A stretch of 64,000 bases of DNA from an uncultured Alphaproteobacteria bacterium (GTDB taxonomy: Bacteria; Pseudomonadota; Alphaproteobacteria; HIMB59; GCA-002718135): the NCBI GenBank assembly GCA_902621725.1, contig CACNND010000005.1, positions 21,663 through 85,662 on the forward strand. Direction: 5' to 3'. Below the pieces are notes generated by a model. It had not been told where the DNA came from. It made no database searches and saw nothing but the letters and a program-made list of their open reading frames with translations. Made by a program: the position numbers and the translations under genes. Below are positions 10,101 through 19,225 of this stretch, piece by piece; positions within the stretch are counted from its first letter, which is position 1; each line of letters starts with the position of its first letter.

Positions 10101-10930
10101 TGTTACCCTCGGCAAAAAAATTTTTAGAAATAACAAATAATACTTCACCCGATATTGCCGTAATTTTAGGAAGTGGACTAACTAATTTTTTTGAAAAAAA
10201 AGATATTCAAGAATCAATCTCATATGAACAGTTAGCTGATTTTCCACAGCCAACTGTCAAAGGTCACGCAGGTAAATTAGTTTTAGGAAAAATAAATAAT
10301 TTAAATATTGTTTGTATGTATGGAAGATCACATATTTATGAGGGGCATAATCCCCAAAGTTTAGCTTCACCCATAAGAGTATTGAAGGACATTGGGTCTA
10401 AGTTATTAGTTGTTACAAATGCAGCAGGTAGTTTAGATGAAGCTATGCCGGCTGGCAGTCTAATGGCAATTAAAGATCATATTAACTGGAGTGGTTTTAA
10501 TCCACTTATTGGACCCAATGCTGAAGAGTATGGCCCTCGTTTTCATGATATGAGTGATGGGTATCACAAGTTTTATAGAGATCAGTTAATACAAGTCGCT
10601 AAAAAAATAGATCAAAAAATTTATGAAGGTATCTATTGTATGTACTCAGGACCAAATTTTGAAACTCCTGCTGAAATCAATGCCTTAAAAGTAATAGGTG
10701 GAAATGCAGTTGGAATGTCTACAGTACCAGAAGTTTTAGTTGCTAATCATTGCGGACTTCCCGTTATTGGTATCAGCGTAATCACCAACTTAGCTGCTGG
10801 TATGAATAAAACAAAATTAAGTCATCAGGAAACTTTAGAGAATGCAAGTTTAGCAGAGAACAATGTTTTAAATTTAATTAAACAATTTATACAAGAAGTT
10901 CAATTCGATGATACCTCAAGAGATAATTAG
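10100..10930 (+). CDS. punA: Purine nucleoside phosphorylase (trimeric PNP family)
   Basis: VILGSGLTNF, GRSHIYEGHN, VTNAAGSL, GPNFETPAEI, VGMSTVPEVLVANHCGL. Confidence 0.92.
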   Translation: MLPSAKKFLEITNNTSPDIAVILGSGLTNFFEKKDIQESISYEQLADFPQPTVKGHAGKLVLGKINNLNIVCMYGRSHIYEGHNPQSLASPIRVLKDIGSKLLVVTNAAGSLDEAMPAGSLMAIKDHINWSGFNPLIGPNAEEYGPRFHDMSDGYHKFYRDQLIQVAKKIDQKIYEGIYCMYSGPNFETPAEINALKVIGGNAVGMSTVPEVLVANHCGLPVIGISVITNLAAGMNKTKLSHQETLENASLAENNVLNLIKQFIQEVQFDDTSRDN

Positions 10931-12218
10931 AAAAAAAAGAGACAACAAAGATCTATCAAAAGAAGATATCAACTTTTTTGTAGACGGTTTAACCAATGGA
11001 TCTTTTTCAGATGCACAAATTGCAGCAATGAGCATGGCAATATTTTCAAATGGAATGACTCCTGAAGAAACTGTTTGTTTAACTGAAGCGATGACGAACT
11101 CAGGCGATACACTGAATTGGTCTGAGATTGTAGATTCTGAGTTGGTTTGTGATAAGCACTCAACTGGTGGTGTTGGAGACAAGACGAGCATTATTTTAGC
11201 ACCAATTCTTGCAGCTTGTGGACTGTATGTACCTATGATTTCAGGTAGAGGTTTGGGTCATACCGGTGGTACTCTAGATAAATTTGATTCAATACCTGGG
11301 TACAATACAAAGCCTGATTTAGAAACTTTTAAAAAAGTTGTAAAAGACGTTGGTTGTGCAATTATTGGTCAAACCTCTAATTTAGCACCAGCTGATAAAA
11401 AATTATATTCTATAAGGGATATTGTAGGTACAGTAGAATCTTTACCTTTAATAACATCATCTATTCTTTCAAAAAAAATTGCAAGTGGTCTTTCATCTTT
11501 AGTACTTGATGTAAAAGTTGGTAATGGATCTTTTAATAGCACTATTGATATAGCAAGAGATTTATCCAACTCCTTAGTAAAAGTCGCTAAAGGAGCAGGT
11601 TTACATTGCGAAGCTATATTAACGGATATGAATCAGGTCCTAGGTAAAAGTGCTGGTCATACACTGGAGATATTAGAATGCATAAAATATATTAAAAATG
11701 ATTTTAAAGATCACCGATTAGAAAAGATCACTAATGAATTAATATCTTCGCTATTAGTAAACATTTATAAAATTTCGAAAGAAGAGGCTTATAATAAAAT
11801 TAATACGGTTATTAATAATGGACTAGCTGCAGAAAAATTTGAAATGATGGTTGCGGCCTTAGGTGGACCAAAAAATATTTTATCATCTTATGAAAAGGAT
11901 TTAATAAATACTTCAGTTCGAAAAGATGTATTTTCTAGTGAACAAGGCTGGATAGAAAAAATTCATACCAGAGAATTAGGCCTTATACTTATTGAACTAG
12001 GAGGTGGAAGAAAACAGGTTACCGATAAAATAGATTACGGAGTTGGATATGATAATGTACTCAATATTAGTGATGAAGTGAATTCATCAACTCCTTTATT
12101 AAGTTTATACTCAAATAAAAATATAGATGATAATTTAATAAATAAAATACAAAGTTGTTTCATCATTTCAGATAAAAAAACTCACAAACTATCTGAAATA
12201 TTTGAAACCATAAACTAA
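10908..12218 (+). CDS. deoA: Thymidine phosphorylase
   Basis: DKHSTGGVGDKTSIILAPI, SGRGLGHTGGTLDKFDSIPG, DVKVGNGSF. Confidence 0.93.
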   Translation: MIPQEIIRKKRDNKDLSKEDINFFVDGLTNGSFSDAQIAAMSMAIFSNGMTPEETVCLTEAMTNSGDTLNWSEIVDSELVCDKHSTGGVGDKTSIILAPILAACGLYVPMISGRGLGHTGGTLDKFDSIPGYNTKPDLETFKKVVKDVGCAIIGQTSNLAPADKKLYSIRDIVGTVESLPLITSSILSKKIASGLSSLVLDVKVGNGSFNSTIDIARDLSNSLVKVAKGAGLHCEAILTDMNQVLGKSAGHTLEILECIKYIKNDFKDHRLEKITNELISSLLVNIYKISKEEAYNKINTVINNGLAAEKFEMMVAALGGPKNILSSYEKDLINTSVRKDVFSSEQGWIEKIHTRELGLILIELGGGRKQVTDKIDYGVGYDNVLNISDEVNSSTPLLSLYSNKNIDDNLINKIQSCFIISDKKTHKLSEIFETIN

Positions 12219-12874
12219 TGAGCACCCAAACTGAAATTAATGAAGCACTTGTTCAATATTTACAAACCGTAGGTTACAGAGAAGATAAAATAATTAGTGA
12301 ACTAGAAAATGAAACTTTAAAACTTGGCAGTGTTTCCCAAATGCAGATTGCAAAAGAACAAGGTCAGTTTTTAGAAATGATAACTAAAATTTCTAATGCT
12401 AAAAATTGTTTAGAAATTGGAAGATTTACAGGGATGAGTACTTTGTTTTTGGCAAGAGGTCTACCTGAATCAGGAAAAATTGTAACTGTTGATAATTCAG
12501 ATGAATTTTTACCCTTAGCAAAAAAATATTGGGAATTAGATAATATAAGTTCAAAAATTGAATCGATTATTGGAGATGGTGTTGAGGTAATGCAAAGCAT
12601 GATAGATCGTCAACAAAGTTATGATTTAATTTTTATAGATGCTGATAAGAATAATTATCCAAATTATTACGAACTGTCGTTAAACCTATTAGTTTCTAAT
12701 GGAATAATAGTTATTGATAATATGCTTTGGCATGGTGATGTTGCTGACGAAACTATACAAGACTCTCAAACACAAACTATCCGTGATTTAAATTTAAAAA
12801 TTCAAAATGACACAAGAGTGGAATTCTCACTTCTCCCATTATCTGATGGATTATCGTTTATAAGAAAAAAATAA
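12218..12874 (+). CDS. Class I SAM-dependent O-methyltransferase (COG4122/caffeoyl-CoA OMT type)
   Basis: NCLEIGRFTGMSTLFLARGLP, DLIFIDADKNNYPNYYE, NMLWHGDV. Confidence 0.85.
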   Translation: MSTQTEINEALVQYLQTVGYREDKIISELENETLKLGSVSQMQIAKEQGQFLEMITKISNAKNCLEIGRFTGMSTLFLARGLPESGKIVTVDNSDEFLPLAKKYWELDNISSKIESIIGDGVEVMQSMIDRQQSYDLIFIDADKNNYPNYYELSLNLLVSNGIIVIDNMLWHGDVADETIQDSQTQTIRDLNLKIQNDTRVEFSLLPLSDGLSFIRKK

Positions 12875-12880
12875 TAAAGA

Positions 12881-12908
12881 CTTGAATTTAACACAATCAT
12901 CCCCACAT
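12881..12908 (+). promoter_or_regulatory. Sigma32 (RpoH)-type promoter of the Hsp20 gene
   Basis: CTTGAA (12881-12886), 14 nt spacer, CCCCACAT (12901-12908), close to RpoH consensus CTTGAA-N(13-15)-CCCCATNT. Confidence 0.75.
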
Positions 12909-12917
12909 CATAATTGT

Positions 12918-12974
12918 CTGTATGCCATTGTGGGTGCAGAAAAAATAAACTTGCTTAATAAAGGAGTTATTATG
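12918..12974 (+). ncRNA. Candidate ROSE-like RNA thermometer in Hsp20 5' UTR
   Basis: AACUUGCU(12948-12955)-UAAUAA-AGGAGUU(12962-12968) pairs UUGCU with the Shine-Dalgarno around a bulged G12953, just upstream of ATG 12972; 5' hairpin CUGUAU...GUGCAG at 12918-12939. Confidence 0.65.
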
Positions 12975-13409
12975 ACTAGAAACCTATCCGTTTGGAATTC
13001 TCTAAGACCATTCTCTGTTGGATTTGACTCAATTTTTGATGAATTTGATAGAATGTTGGAGTCTACGGAACGATACAATACAAATTATCCACCTTACAAT
13101 ATTCATAGAGTTGATGAGCATAACTATAAAATTGAAGTTGCTCTTGCTGGATATAGTAAAGAAGATATTGAGATTGAATTAAAAGAAAACAACCTAACTG
13201 TTAGAAATAAACCTAAAGAAAAAGTGGTTAATGAAAATGGCAATGGTGTAATCCATAAAGGAATCTCAACAAGACAGTTTGAAAGATCGTTCACAATTTC
13301 AGAAGACATCAAAGTCAAAGATGCTGAATTGAAGAATGGACTTTTAGCGATTGATTTGGAGAGAATTATTCCAGAAGAAAAAAAAGCTAGACTTATTTCA
13401 ATAAAATAG
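12972..13409 (+). CDS. Small heat shock protein, Hsp20/IbpA family
   Basis: NLSVWNSLRPFSVGFDSIFDEFDRML, YNIHRVDEHNYKIEVALAGYSKEDIEIEL. Start moved from 12882 to 12972 because AAGGAG lies directly upstream and the family starts with MxRxLS. Confidence 0.93.
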   Translation: MTRNLSVWNSLRPFSVGFDSIFDEFDRMLESTERYNTNYPPYNIHRVDEHNYKIEVALAGYSKEDIEIELKENNLTVRNKPKEKVVNENGNGVIHKGISTRQFERSFTISEDIKVKDAELKNGLLAIDLERIIPEEKKARLISIK

Positions 13410-13417
13410 TTTTGATA

Positions 13418-13445
13418 GGGGCCCAAAGTGGCCCCAACATTTTTA
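13418..13445 (+). terminator. Rho-independent terminator after hsp20
   Basis: GGGGCC-CAAAGT-GGCCCC followed by AACATTTTT. Confidence 0.8.
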
Positions 13446-13542
13446 ACTTTAAATTTAGAATAAATCTAATTTTATGAATTTTAACAACACTGATATTAAA
13501 AAAAAATTCATATAGATCTACATTCGTATTCTGATAATTTTT

Positions 13543-13557
13543 AATAAGATTCTTAAT
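13543..13557. promoter_or_regulatory. Candidate iron-responsive operator (7-1-7 inverted repeat) upstream of fbpA-like gene
   Basis: AATAAGA-T-TCTTAAT, one mismatch between arms; geometry resembles Fur-family sites. Regulator not identifiable here. Confidence 0.3.
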
Positions 13558-13605
13558 CATAGAACGTGGAGATATTTATTATCTCCACAAAAAAAAGAAG
13601 GTTAT

Positions 13606-14619
13606 ATGAAAATTATTTTTAGATTACTATTGATACTAATTGCATCTACGATTTCACTAAACTTGTTTGCCAAAGAGGTTAATGTTTATTCTTACAGGCA
13701 GCCAATTTTAATAGATCCTTTCTTTGAGGAATTTACAAAATTGACTGGCATAAAGGTAAATGTTTTACATGCAAAAAAAGGATTGCTAGAAAGAGTTTTA
13801 GCTGAAGGTGAAGATACACCTGCTGACTTGGTATTAACAGTTGATATAGCAAGATTAAACCAATTTGTTGAAAAGGATATTTTGCAACCAATTAATTCAG
13901 ATATTTTGAATATGAATATTCCAAATCATTTAAGAGACAGTAATAATAAATGGTTTGCACTTTCAAAGAGAGCTAGAATTGTTGCAATATCAAAAGAAAG
14001 AGTATCTACAGACTCAATTAAAAGAATAGAAGATTTATCTGATCCAAAATGGAAAGGTAAAATTTGTACAAGACCTGGCAGCCATGACTACAATAGATCA
14101 CTTTTAGCTTCAATAATTGCTGCAAATGGAGAAGCTATAGCTGAAGAATGGGCAGCAGGCATCGTTGCAAATTTAGCACGAAAACCTGAAGGTAATGATA
14201 GAGCTCAAGCAAAAGCAATTTATGAAGGTGTTTGTGATATTGCTGTAATGAATACCTATTATTTTGGAAAAATGAAATTTAATGAAAAGAATCCAGAACA
14301 AAAAGAATGGGCTAGCTCAATAGAGTTAGTTTTTACTAACCAAGAAGACAGAGGTAATCACATAAATGTTGCTGGTGGAGGTGTAATTAAGTACTCTAAA
14401 AATAAAGACAACGCGATTGCACTACTTGAATTTTTGACTCAACCAAAAGCCCAAGTCCTCTACAGTTCTATAAACTATGAATATCCGGTTAATCCAGATA
14501 TGAAATTAACTGATGAGTTAAAATCATGGGGTGAATTTAAAGAAGATAAACTGCCTGTTGAAAAACTAGCAGAACTTGCTCCTATAGCTCAGAAAATCAT
14601 TGATAGAGTAGGCTGGTAA
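13606..14619 (+). CDS. Fe(3+) ABC transporter substrate-binding protein (FbpA/FutA/AfuA type)
   Basis: Signal peptide; EVNVYSYRQPILIDPFFEEFTKLTGIKVNV, CTRPGSHDYNRSLLAS, NTYYFGKM, HINVAGGGVIKYSKN. Confidence 0.92.
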   Translation: MKIIFRLLLILIASTISLNLFAKEVNVYSYRQPILIDPFFEEFTKLTGIKVNVLHAKKGLLERVLAEGEDTPADLVLTVDIARLNQFVEKDILQPINSDILNMNIPNHLRDSNNKWFALSKRARIVAISKERVSTDSIKRIEDLSDPKWKGKICTRPGSHDYNRSLLASIIAANGEAIAEEWAAGIVANLARKPEGNDRAQAKAIYEGVCDIAVMNTYYFGKMKFNEKNPEQKEWASSIELVFTNQEDRGNHINVAGGGVIKYSKNKDNAIALLEFLTQPKAQVLYSSINYEYPVNPDMKLTDELKSWGEFKEDKLPVEKLAELAPIAQKIIDRVGW

Positions 14620-14636
14620 ATTATAGGTTAACTGTT

Positions 14637-16232
14637 TTGATAAATTTTAATTTATGGTCTAATTCTGTGGCGATAATTGCTTTAGTAATTATCGCCCCTA
14701 TTTTTTCAATATTTTATTACGCAATCTTAGGTGATACATCACTATGGCCACATCTTTTTTCTACTGTTTTGCCCAGATATCTTACCAATACAATAATTCT
14801 AATGTTTGGTGTTGGAGGATTAAGTTTAGTCTTTGGTTTGACTACTGCTTGGATAGTGACAAGATATAATTTTTTTGGGAAAAAATTTTTTGAATGGATG
14901 TTATTATTACCAGCTGCTGTCCCAGCTTATATTATTGCCTATACTTATACTGATTTTTTTGAATATGCTGGTCCTCTTCAATCATTGCTAAGAGACATAT
15001 TTGGTTGGACGAGCTCAAAAGATTACTGGTTTCCAAATGTGCGATCAATGGGAGGTGCAATTTTGGTAATGTCTTCTGTATTGTATCCATACGTATATTT
15101 AATGACTAGAGCATCATTTATAACGACACCTATATCTTTTTTTCAAACTAGTTCTATTTATGGAAGGAATTCCTTCTTCAATGTTGCTATTCCATTTGGT
15201 CGTCCTGGTATAATTGCTGGCTTGGCCTTAGTACTAATGGAAACAATTTCTGATTTTGGGACAGTTGATTATTTTGCAATTGAAACATTAACCTTAGGCG
15301 TATTTAATGTTTGGTTAGGAATGAATAGTCTATCTGGCGCATCACAGATTTCTAGTATTTTATTTATGATTGTTATAGTACTTTTAACTTTAGAGTATTT
15401 GGGTAGGCGTAGCAGAAAATTTCATGAAAAATATAGTGGTGCATCTTATACACCAACCCAAACAGTTTCTGGTATCAAAAATTCTTTATTGTTTTTAATT
15501 TGCTTAATACCTTTAAGTCTTGGTTTTATAATACCTGTTTCAATTTTATTGAATTTTGTAATTAAAGGTTATTCTGTAATAAATTTTTTTGAAATTTTTC
15601 AAATAACACTATCAAGTATATCTTTAGCATTTATTTCTTCATCATTCATAATGTTGCTATCCTTATTAATGATTATAGTTGGAGCATATAAATCAAATAA
15701 TTTCCAAAAAATTTTAATATTTTTTGCTTCTTCTGGTTATGCTTTTCCAGGAACAATTCTTGCTGTTGGAATAGTCGTATTTGTTGGGTGGCTTAATGAT
15801 TTAATTTATTTTCGTATGAGTTATGCCGTTGGCGGATTTATAATTTTATTATTTGCGTATAGTATAAGATTTTTAGCTGTTGGTAATGGAGCAATTACAT
15901 CAGGTATTTCAAGAATTCATCCAAACTTATTAGACGCATCAAGAACAATGGGTGTTAGCTTTTTCAAAAGTATAAGAAAAATTATATTACCCTTGCTGTA
16001 TACAAATTTATTAGTTGGAGGAATATTAGTTTTCGTAGACATCTTAAAAGAACTTCCAATAACACTTTTATTAAGACCATTTAATTTTGAGACACTAGCA
16101 ACCTATGTTTATCAATATGCCTCTGATGAAATGTTGGAGGAGTCAGCATTTGCAGCTCTAATTATAGTTATTGCTGGATTAGGACCGGTAATTTTTCTTA
16201 ACAGAACAATTACTAAATCAATAAAAAACTAA
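14637..16232 (+). CDS. Fe(3+) ABC transporter permease (FbpB/FutB type, two-domain)
   Basis: Polytopic; two EAA-type loops (IPFGRPGIIAGLALVLMETISDFGTVDYF; ILPLLYTNLLVGGILVFVDILKELPITLLLRPFNFETLATYVY). TTG start. Confidence 0.9.
   Translation: MINFNLWSNSVAIIALVIIAPIFSIFYYAILGDTSLWPHLFSTVLPRYLTNTIILMFGVGGLSLVFGLTTAWIVTRYNFFGKKFFEWMLLLPAAVPAYIIAYTYTDFFEYAGPLQSLLRDIFGWTSSKDYWFPNVRSMGGAILVMSSVLYPYVYLMTRASFITTPISFFQTSSIYGRNSFFNVAIPFGRPGIIAGLALVLMETISDFGTVDYFAIETLTLGVFNVWLGMNSLSGASQISSILFMIVIVLLTLEYLGRRSRKFHEKYSGASYTPTQTVSGIKNSLLFLICLIPLSLGFIIPVSILLNFVIKGYSVINFFEIFQITLSSISLAFISSSFIMLLSLLMIIVGAYKSNNFQKILIFFASSGYAFPGTILAVGIVVFVGWLNDLIYFRMSYAVGGFIILLFAYSIRFLAVGNGAITSGISRIHPNLLDASRTMGVSFFKSIRKIILPLLYTNLLVGGILVFVDILKELPITLLLRPFNFETLATYVYQYASDEMLEESAFAALIIVIAGLGPVIFLNRTITKSIKN
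14669..14706 (+). terminator. Terminator-like hairpin inside the 5' coding end of the iron permease gene
   Basis: GGCGATAATT-GCTTTAGT-AATTATCGCC (perfect 10 bp stem) followed by CCTATTTTTT. Confidence 0.45.
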
Positions 16233-16235
16233 AAC

Positions 16236-17282
16236 TTAATTCTTAAAAATATAAGCCTGATCATTATCAATTTCTATCTCGACTGCAGATGATTGTTTTG
16301 GATTAAAGTCAGCAGGCATGTGGCTATGAACATGAACAACTTCATTATTATTATCTAACACAGATAAATGGATAAAACTAAATGACCCCATTAATTTTGA
16401 CGCCATAACGGTTCCCTTAATTCCATTAACTGGTGTTGGTTGTTTGTTGAGTTTTATACCTTGAGGTCTTATGTGTACTACAACTTTCTCACCTTCTAAA
16501 TTTCCAGGTGTTTTAATTTTCCCAACCGGTGTGTAAATGTGAGATTCTTTAACAACACCTTCAAATTTATTTGTTTCACCAAAAAAACCTGTAACATATG
16601 AATTTTTTGGATTGTTATAGAGATCATTCGGAGTTCCTGACTGTACAATCGAACCTGATTTATCAAAAATATTTATATGATTTGAGATAAACATTGCTTC
16701 GAAAGGATCATGAGTGACTATAATTACAGACACATTTGATTTTTGTAATAGATGCAGCGTATCATCTCTCACCTCTTCTCGAAGGCTTAAATCTAAACTT
16801 GAAAAAGGCTCATCTAATAAAAGTAAATCGGGTTGTGAAATTATAGATCGTGCAAGTGCAACTCTTTGTTGTTCACCACCACTTAACTCGTGTGGGTATT
16901 TATCTAGTGAATTAGGTAATTTTATTAGTTCAATAATTTCATCAACATTATTAGTTGAATTCTTAGCATTAGTTGGAAATCTCAAATTTTCTTTTACTGT
17001 CAAATGTGGGAATAAAGCGTAATCTTGAAATAAAAAACCAATTTTTCTTTTTTCTGTAGGTAAGTGTTTTGCAGTACTACTTACTTCTTCACCATTAATA
17101 ATAATTTTACCTGACTGTACTTTTTCAAGACCTGCTATGAGCTTTAATAAAGTAGTTTTTCCACTACCTGACGGTCCCAAAATACAAGAGATACTATCTT
17201 TATTGAGATTAAAATTAATATTATTTAAAATTTTTTTATTATTAATCGAATGAGTAAGATCTTTAACTTCAACAGCAATCAT
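16236..17282 (-). CDS. ABC transporter ATP-binding protein (FbpC-like)
   Basis: Walker A GPSGSGKTTLL, signature LSGGEQQRVALARS, Walker B LLLLDEPFSSLD, C-terminal TOBE-like region; adjacent to and convergent with the Fe permease. Confidence 0.88.
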   Translation of the reverse strand: MIAVEVKDLTHSINNKKILNNINFNLNKDSISCILGPSGSGKTTLLKLIAGLEKVQSGKIIINGEEVSSTAKHLPTEKRKIGFLFQDYALFPHLTVKENLRFPTNAKNSTNNVDEIIELIKLPNSLDKYPHELSGGEQQRVALARSIISQPDLLLLDEPFSSLDLSLREEVRDDTLHLLQKSNVSVIIVTHDPFEAMFISNHINIFDKSGSIVQSGTPNDLYNNPKNSYVTGFFGETNKFEGVVKESHIYTPVGKIKTPGNLEGEKVVVHIRPQGIKLNKQPTPVNGIKGTVMASKLMGSFSFIHLSVLDNNNEVVHVHSHMPADFNPKQSSAVEIEIDNDQAYIFKN

Positions 17283-17303
17283 AAAATACCTATTACACTA
17301 AAA

Positions 17304-18215
17304 TTAAACTTGGGGAAATTTATCTAAAATTTCACTTTCCCATTCAAGAAACTTTTTTGATCTATTATCAGGACTTGGATGTGATCCCATAAATTCAGGC
17401 ACCCTTCCTTCTTGACCTGCCATCATTCTTTGCCATAATTTAGCAGGTTCTTTAATATTAAATCCAGCAAGATTCATAAATCCCATACCTAAATAATCAG
17501 CTTCACTTTCCATTTTTCTACTAAATGGAAGAAAAATACCATACTTAACCACTGAGTTGTAAACATTACCACCTACGTTACCAACTCTAAAAGATTTATT
17601 TAAAAGTTCAGCGTATTTACTTCGCGATATTCCAATTGTTGCCATTTGCATCATAGATGCTTGGGTTAATTTTTCAACAGTGTGTCTAGCAAATGCATGC
17701 GCAATTTCATGGCCCATCACTGCAGCAATCCCGTCATCATTTTTACAAACAGGAAGTATACCAGTGTAGAAAGCAATTTTTCCACCAGGCATACACCATG
17801 CATTTTTTGTTTCAGACTCAATTAAAGCAAATTGCCAATTAAAATTTTCTACAGGATTTTTTTCACGCTTATTAAGATAAAATGTATCTAGAGAGGTATA
17901 AATTTCTTTTCCAATTTCTTCAATTTTTTTAGATTCATCTGTGTTATCTAATAAAATTTTATCTTCTTTAGCTTTTGATAAAAATTTTGAATATGTTTTC
18001 TCAACTTCTTGATTTAAAGATCTTTCATTGGGATAAATTTTTGGAGTACCAAGAACACCACCTCCCATTAAAATTATAGGTAGATTGCTATCATATAAAT
18101 TTAACTGACTTCGATTTGTTAATGGTACTTGTGTACAAGAAGGTAAAATCATCGAACCACATAAAGAGCAACTTGCGCCAAAAACAAAGCTTCTTCTGTT
18201 TATTCTTGCTTCCAT
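17304..18215 (-). CDS. M48 family metallopeptidase (secreted or lipoprotein)
   Basis: HEIAHAFARH zinc motif, SEADYLGMGFM, GSHPSPDNR; N-terminal RRSFVFGASCSLCGS. Confidence 0.9.
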   Translation of the reverse strand: MEARINRRSFVFGASCSLCGSMILPSCTQVPLTNRSQLNLYDSNLPIILMGGGVLGTPKIYPNERSLNQEVEKTYSKFLSKAKEDKILLDNTDESKKIEEIGKEIYTSLDTFYLNKREKNPVENFNWQFALIESETKNAWCMPGGKIAFYTGILPVCKNDDGIAAVMGHEIAHAFARHTVEKLTQASMMQMATIGISRSKYAELLNKSFRVGNVGGNVYNSVVKYGIFLPFSRKMESEADYLGMGFMNLAGFNIKEPAKLWQRMMAGQEGRVPEFMGSHPSPDNRSKKFLEWESEILDKFPQV

Positions 18216-18244
18216 ATTATTATTATATAGGTAATTTTATTTAT

Positions 18245-19225
18245 ATGAATATTTTTAATTCAGTTAAAAAAGCAGAAATTCATGTTCATTTAGAAGCAAC
18301 CATTACGCCAGATTTATGTAAGAAATTTGCCAAACGTAATAATTATGAAATACCTGAAGAAACGTTTGGCTCAAAGTATGCATACCAATGGGATGATTTT
18401 TATGATTTTATAAAAAAATATGACATCGTTACTTCTGTCATACATACGCCAGAAGATTATTTTGAATTAACGTATGAATATTTAAAAGATTGTGCAGCTA
18501 ACAATGTTCTTTATGTCGAAGCGATGATTTCCTCAACTCATGCTAAAGAAAAAGGGATGACCTATCATTCTTTTATTGAAGGAGTCTATGAAGCTTCCAA
18601 AAAAGCTGAAGAAGATTTTGGTATTGTTTCACGTTATATAATGAATGGGATCAGACATTTAGGACCAGAGTCAGTACAAGTAACTGCAGAGGAAGTTTTA
18701 AATAATCCCCATCCTTGTTTAGTTGGTTTTGGTCTGGCTGGGGATGAATTGCATTTTCCTCCAAACTTATTTGTTGAAACATTTGATATGCTAAAAAAAG
18801 AAAATTTTCCAATTACGGTTCATGCAGGTGAATGGGATGGTCCTGTAAATATAAGAAATGCTATTAACCTTCTGCATCCAACAAGATTAGGCCATGGTGT
18901 TCGATCAATAGAGGATCCTGATTTAGTTAAAGAAATAATTGATAAAGATATTATTCTAGAAACTTGTCCAACAAGTAATATTGCAACTAAAATTTATAAA
19001 GATTATGTAGATCATCCTGTGAAAACATTATTTGATCAAGGGGTAAAAGTAACAGTGAATTCTGATGACCCTCCTTTTTTTAATGCAACGATAAACGGTG
19101 AATACAAAGTCATGGAAAATTTAGGCTTAAATGAAAAGGAACTAACCTCCCTTACTCATAACGCAGTTAAATATTCTTTTTGTGATGAAGAAAATAAAAC
19201 TAAATTATTAGCTAAATTAAACTAG
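18245..19225 (+). CDS. add: Adenosine deaminase
   Basis: KAEIHVHLEATI, TVHAGEWDGP, RLGHGVRS, ETCPTSN, VTVNSDDPPFF. Start moved from 18116 to ATG 18245, where the family homology begins. Confidence 0.92.
   Translation: MNIFNSVKKAEIHVHLEATITPDLCKKFAKRNNYEIPEETFGSKYAYQWDDFYDFIKKYDIVTSVIHTPEDYFELTYEYLKDCAANNVLYVEAMISSTHAKEKGMTYHSFIEGVYEASKKAEEDFGIVSRYIMNGIRHLGPESVQVTAEEVLNNPHPCLVGFGLAGDELHFPPNLFVETFDMLKKENFPITVHAGEWDGPVNIRNAINLLHPTRLGHGVRSIEDPDLVKEIIDKDIILETCPTSNIATKIYKDYVDHPVKTLFDQGVKVTVNSDDPPFFNATINGEYKVMENLGLNEKELTSLTHNAVKYSFCDEENKTKLLAKLN

Noticed and set aside
18116-18244. 43-aa N-terminal extension of adenosine deaminase in the ORF track
   Set aside because: Overlaps the divergent M48 gene; homology begins at ATG 18245.
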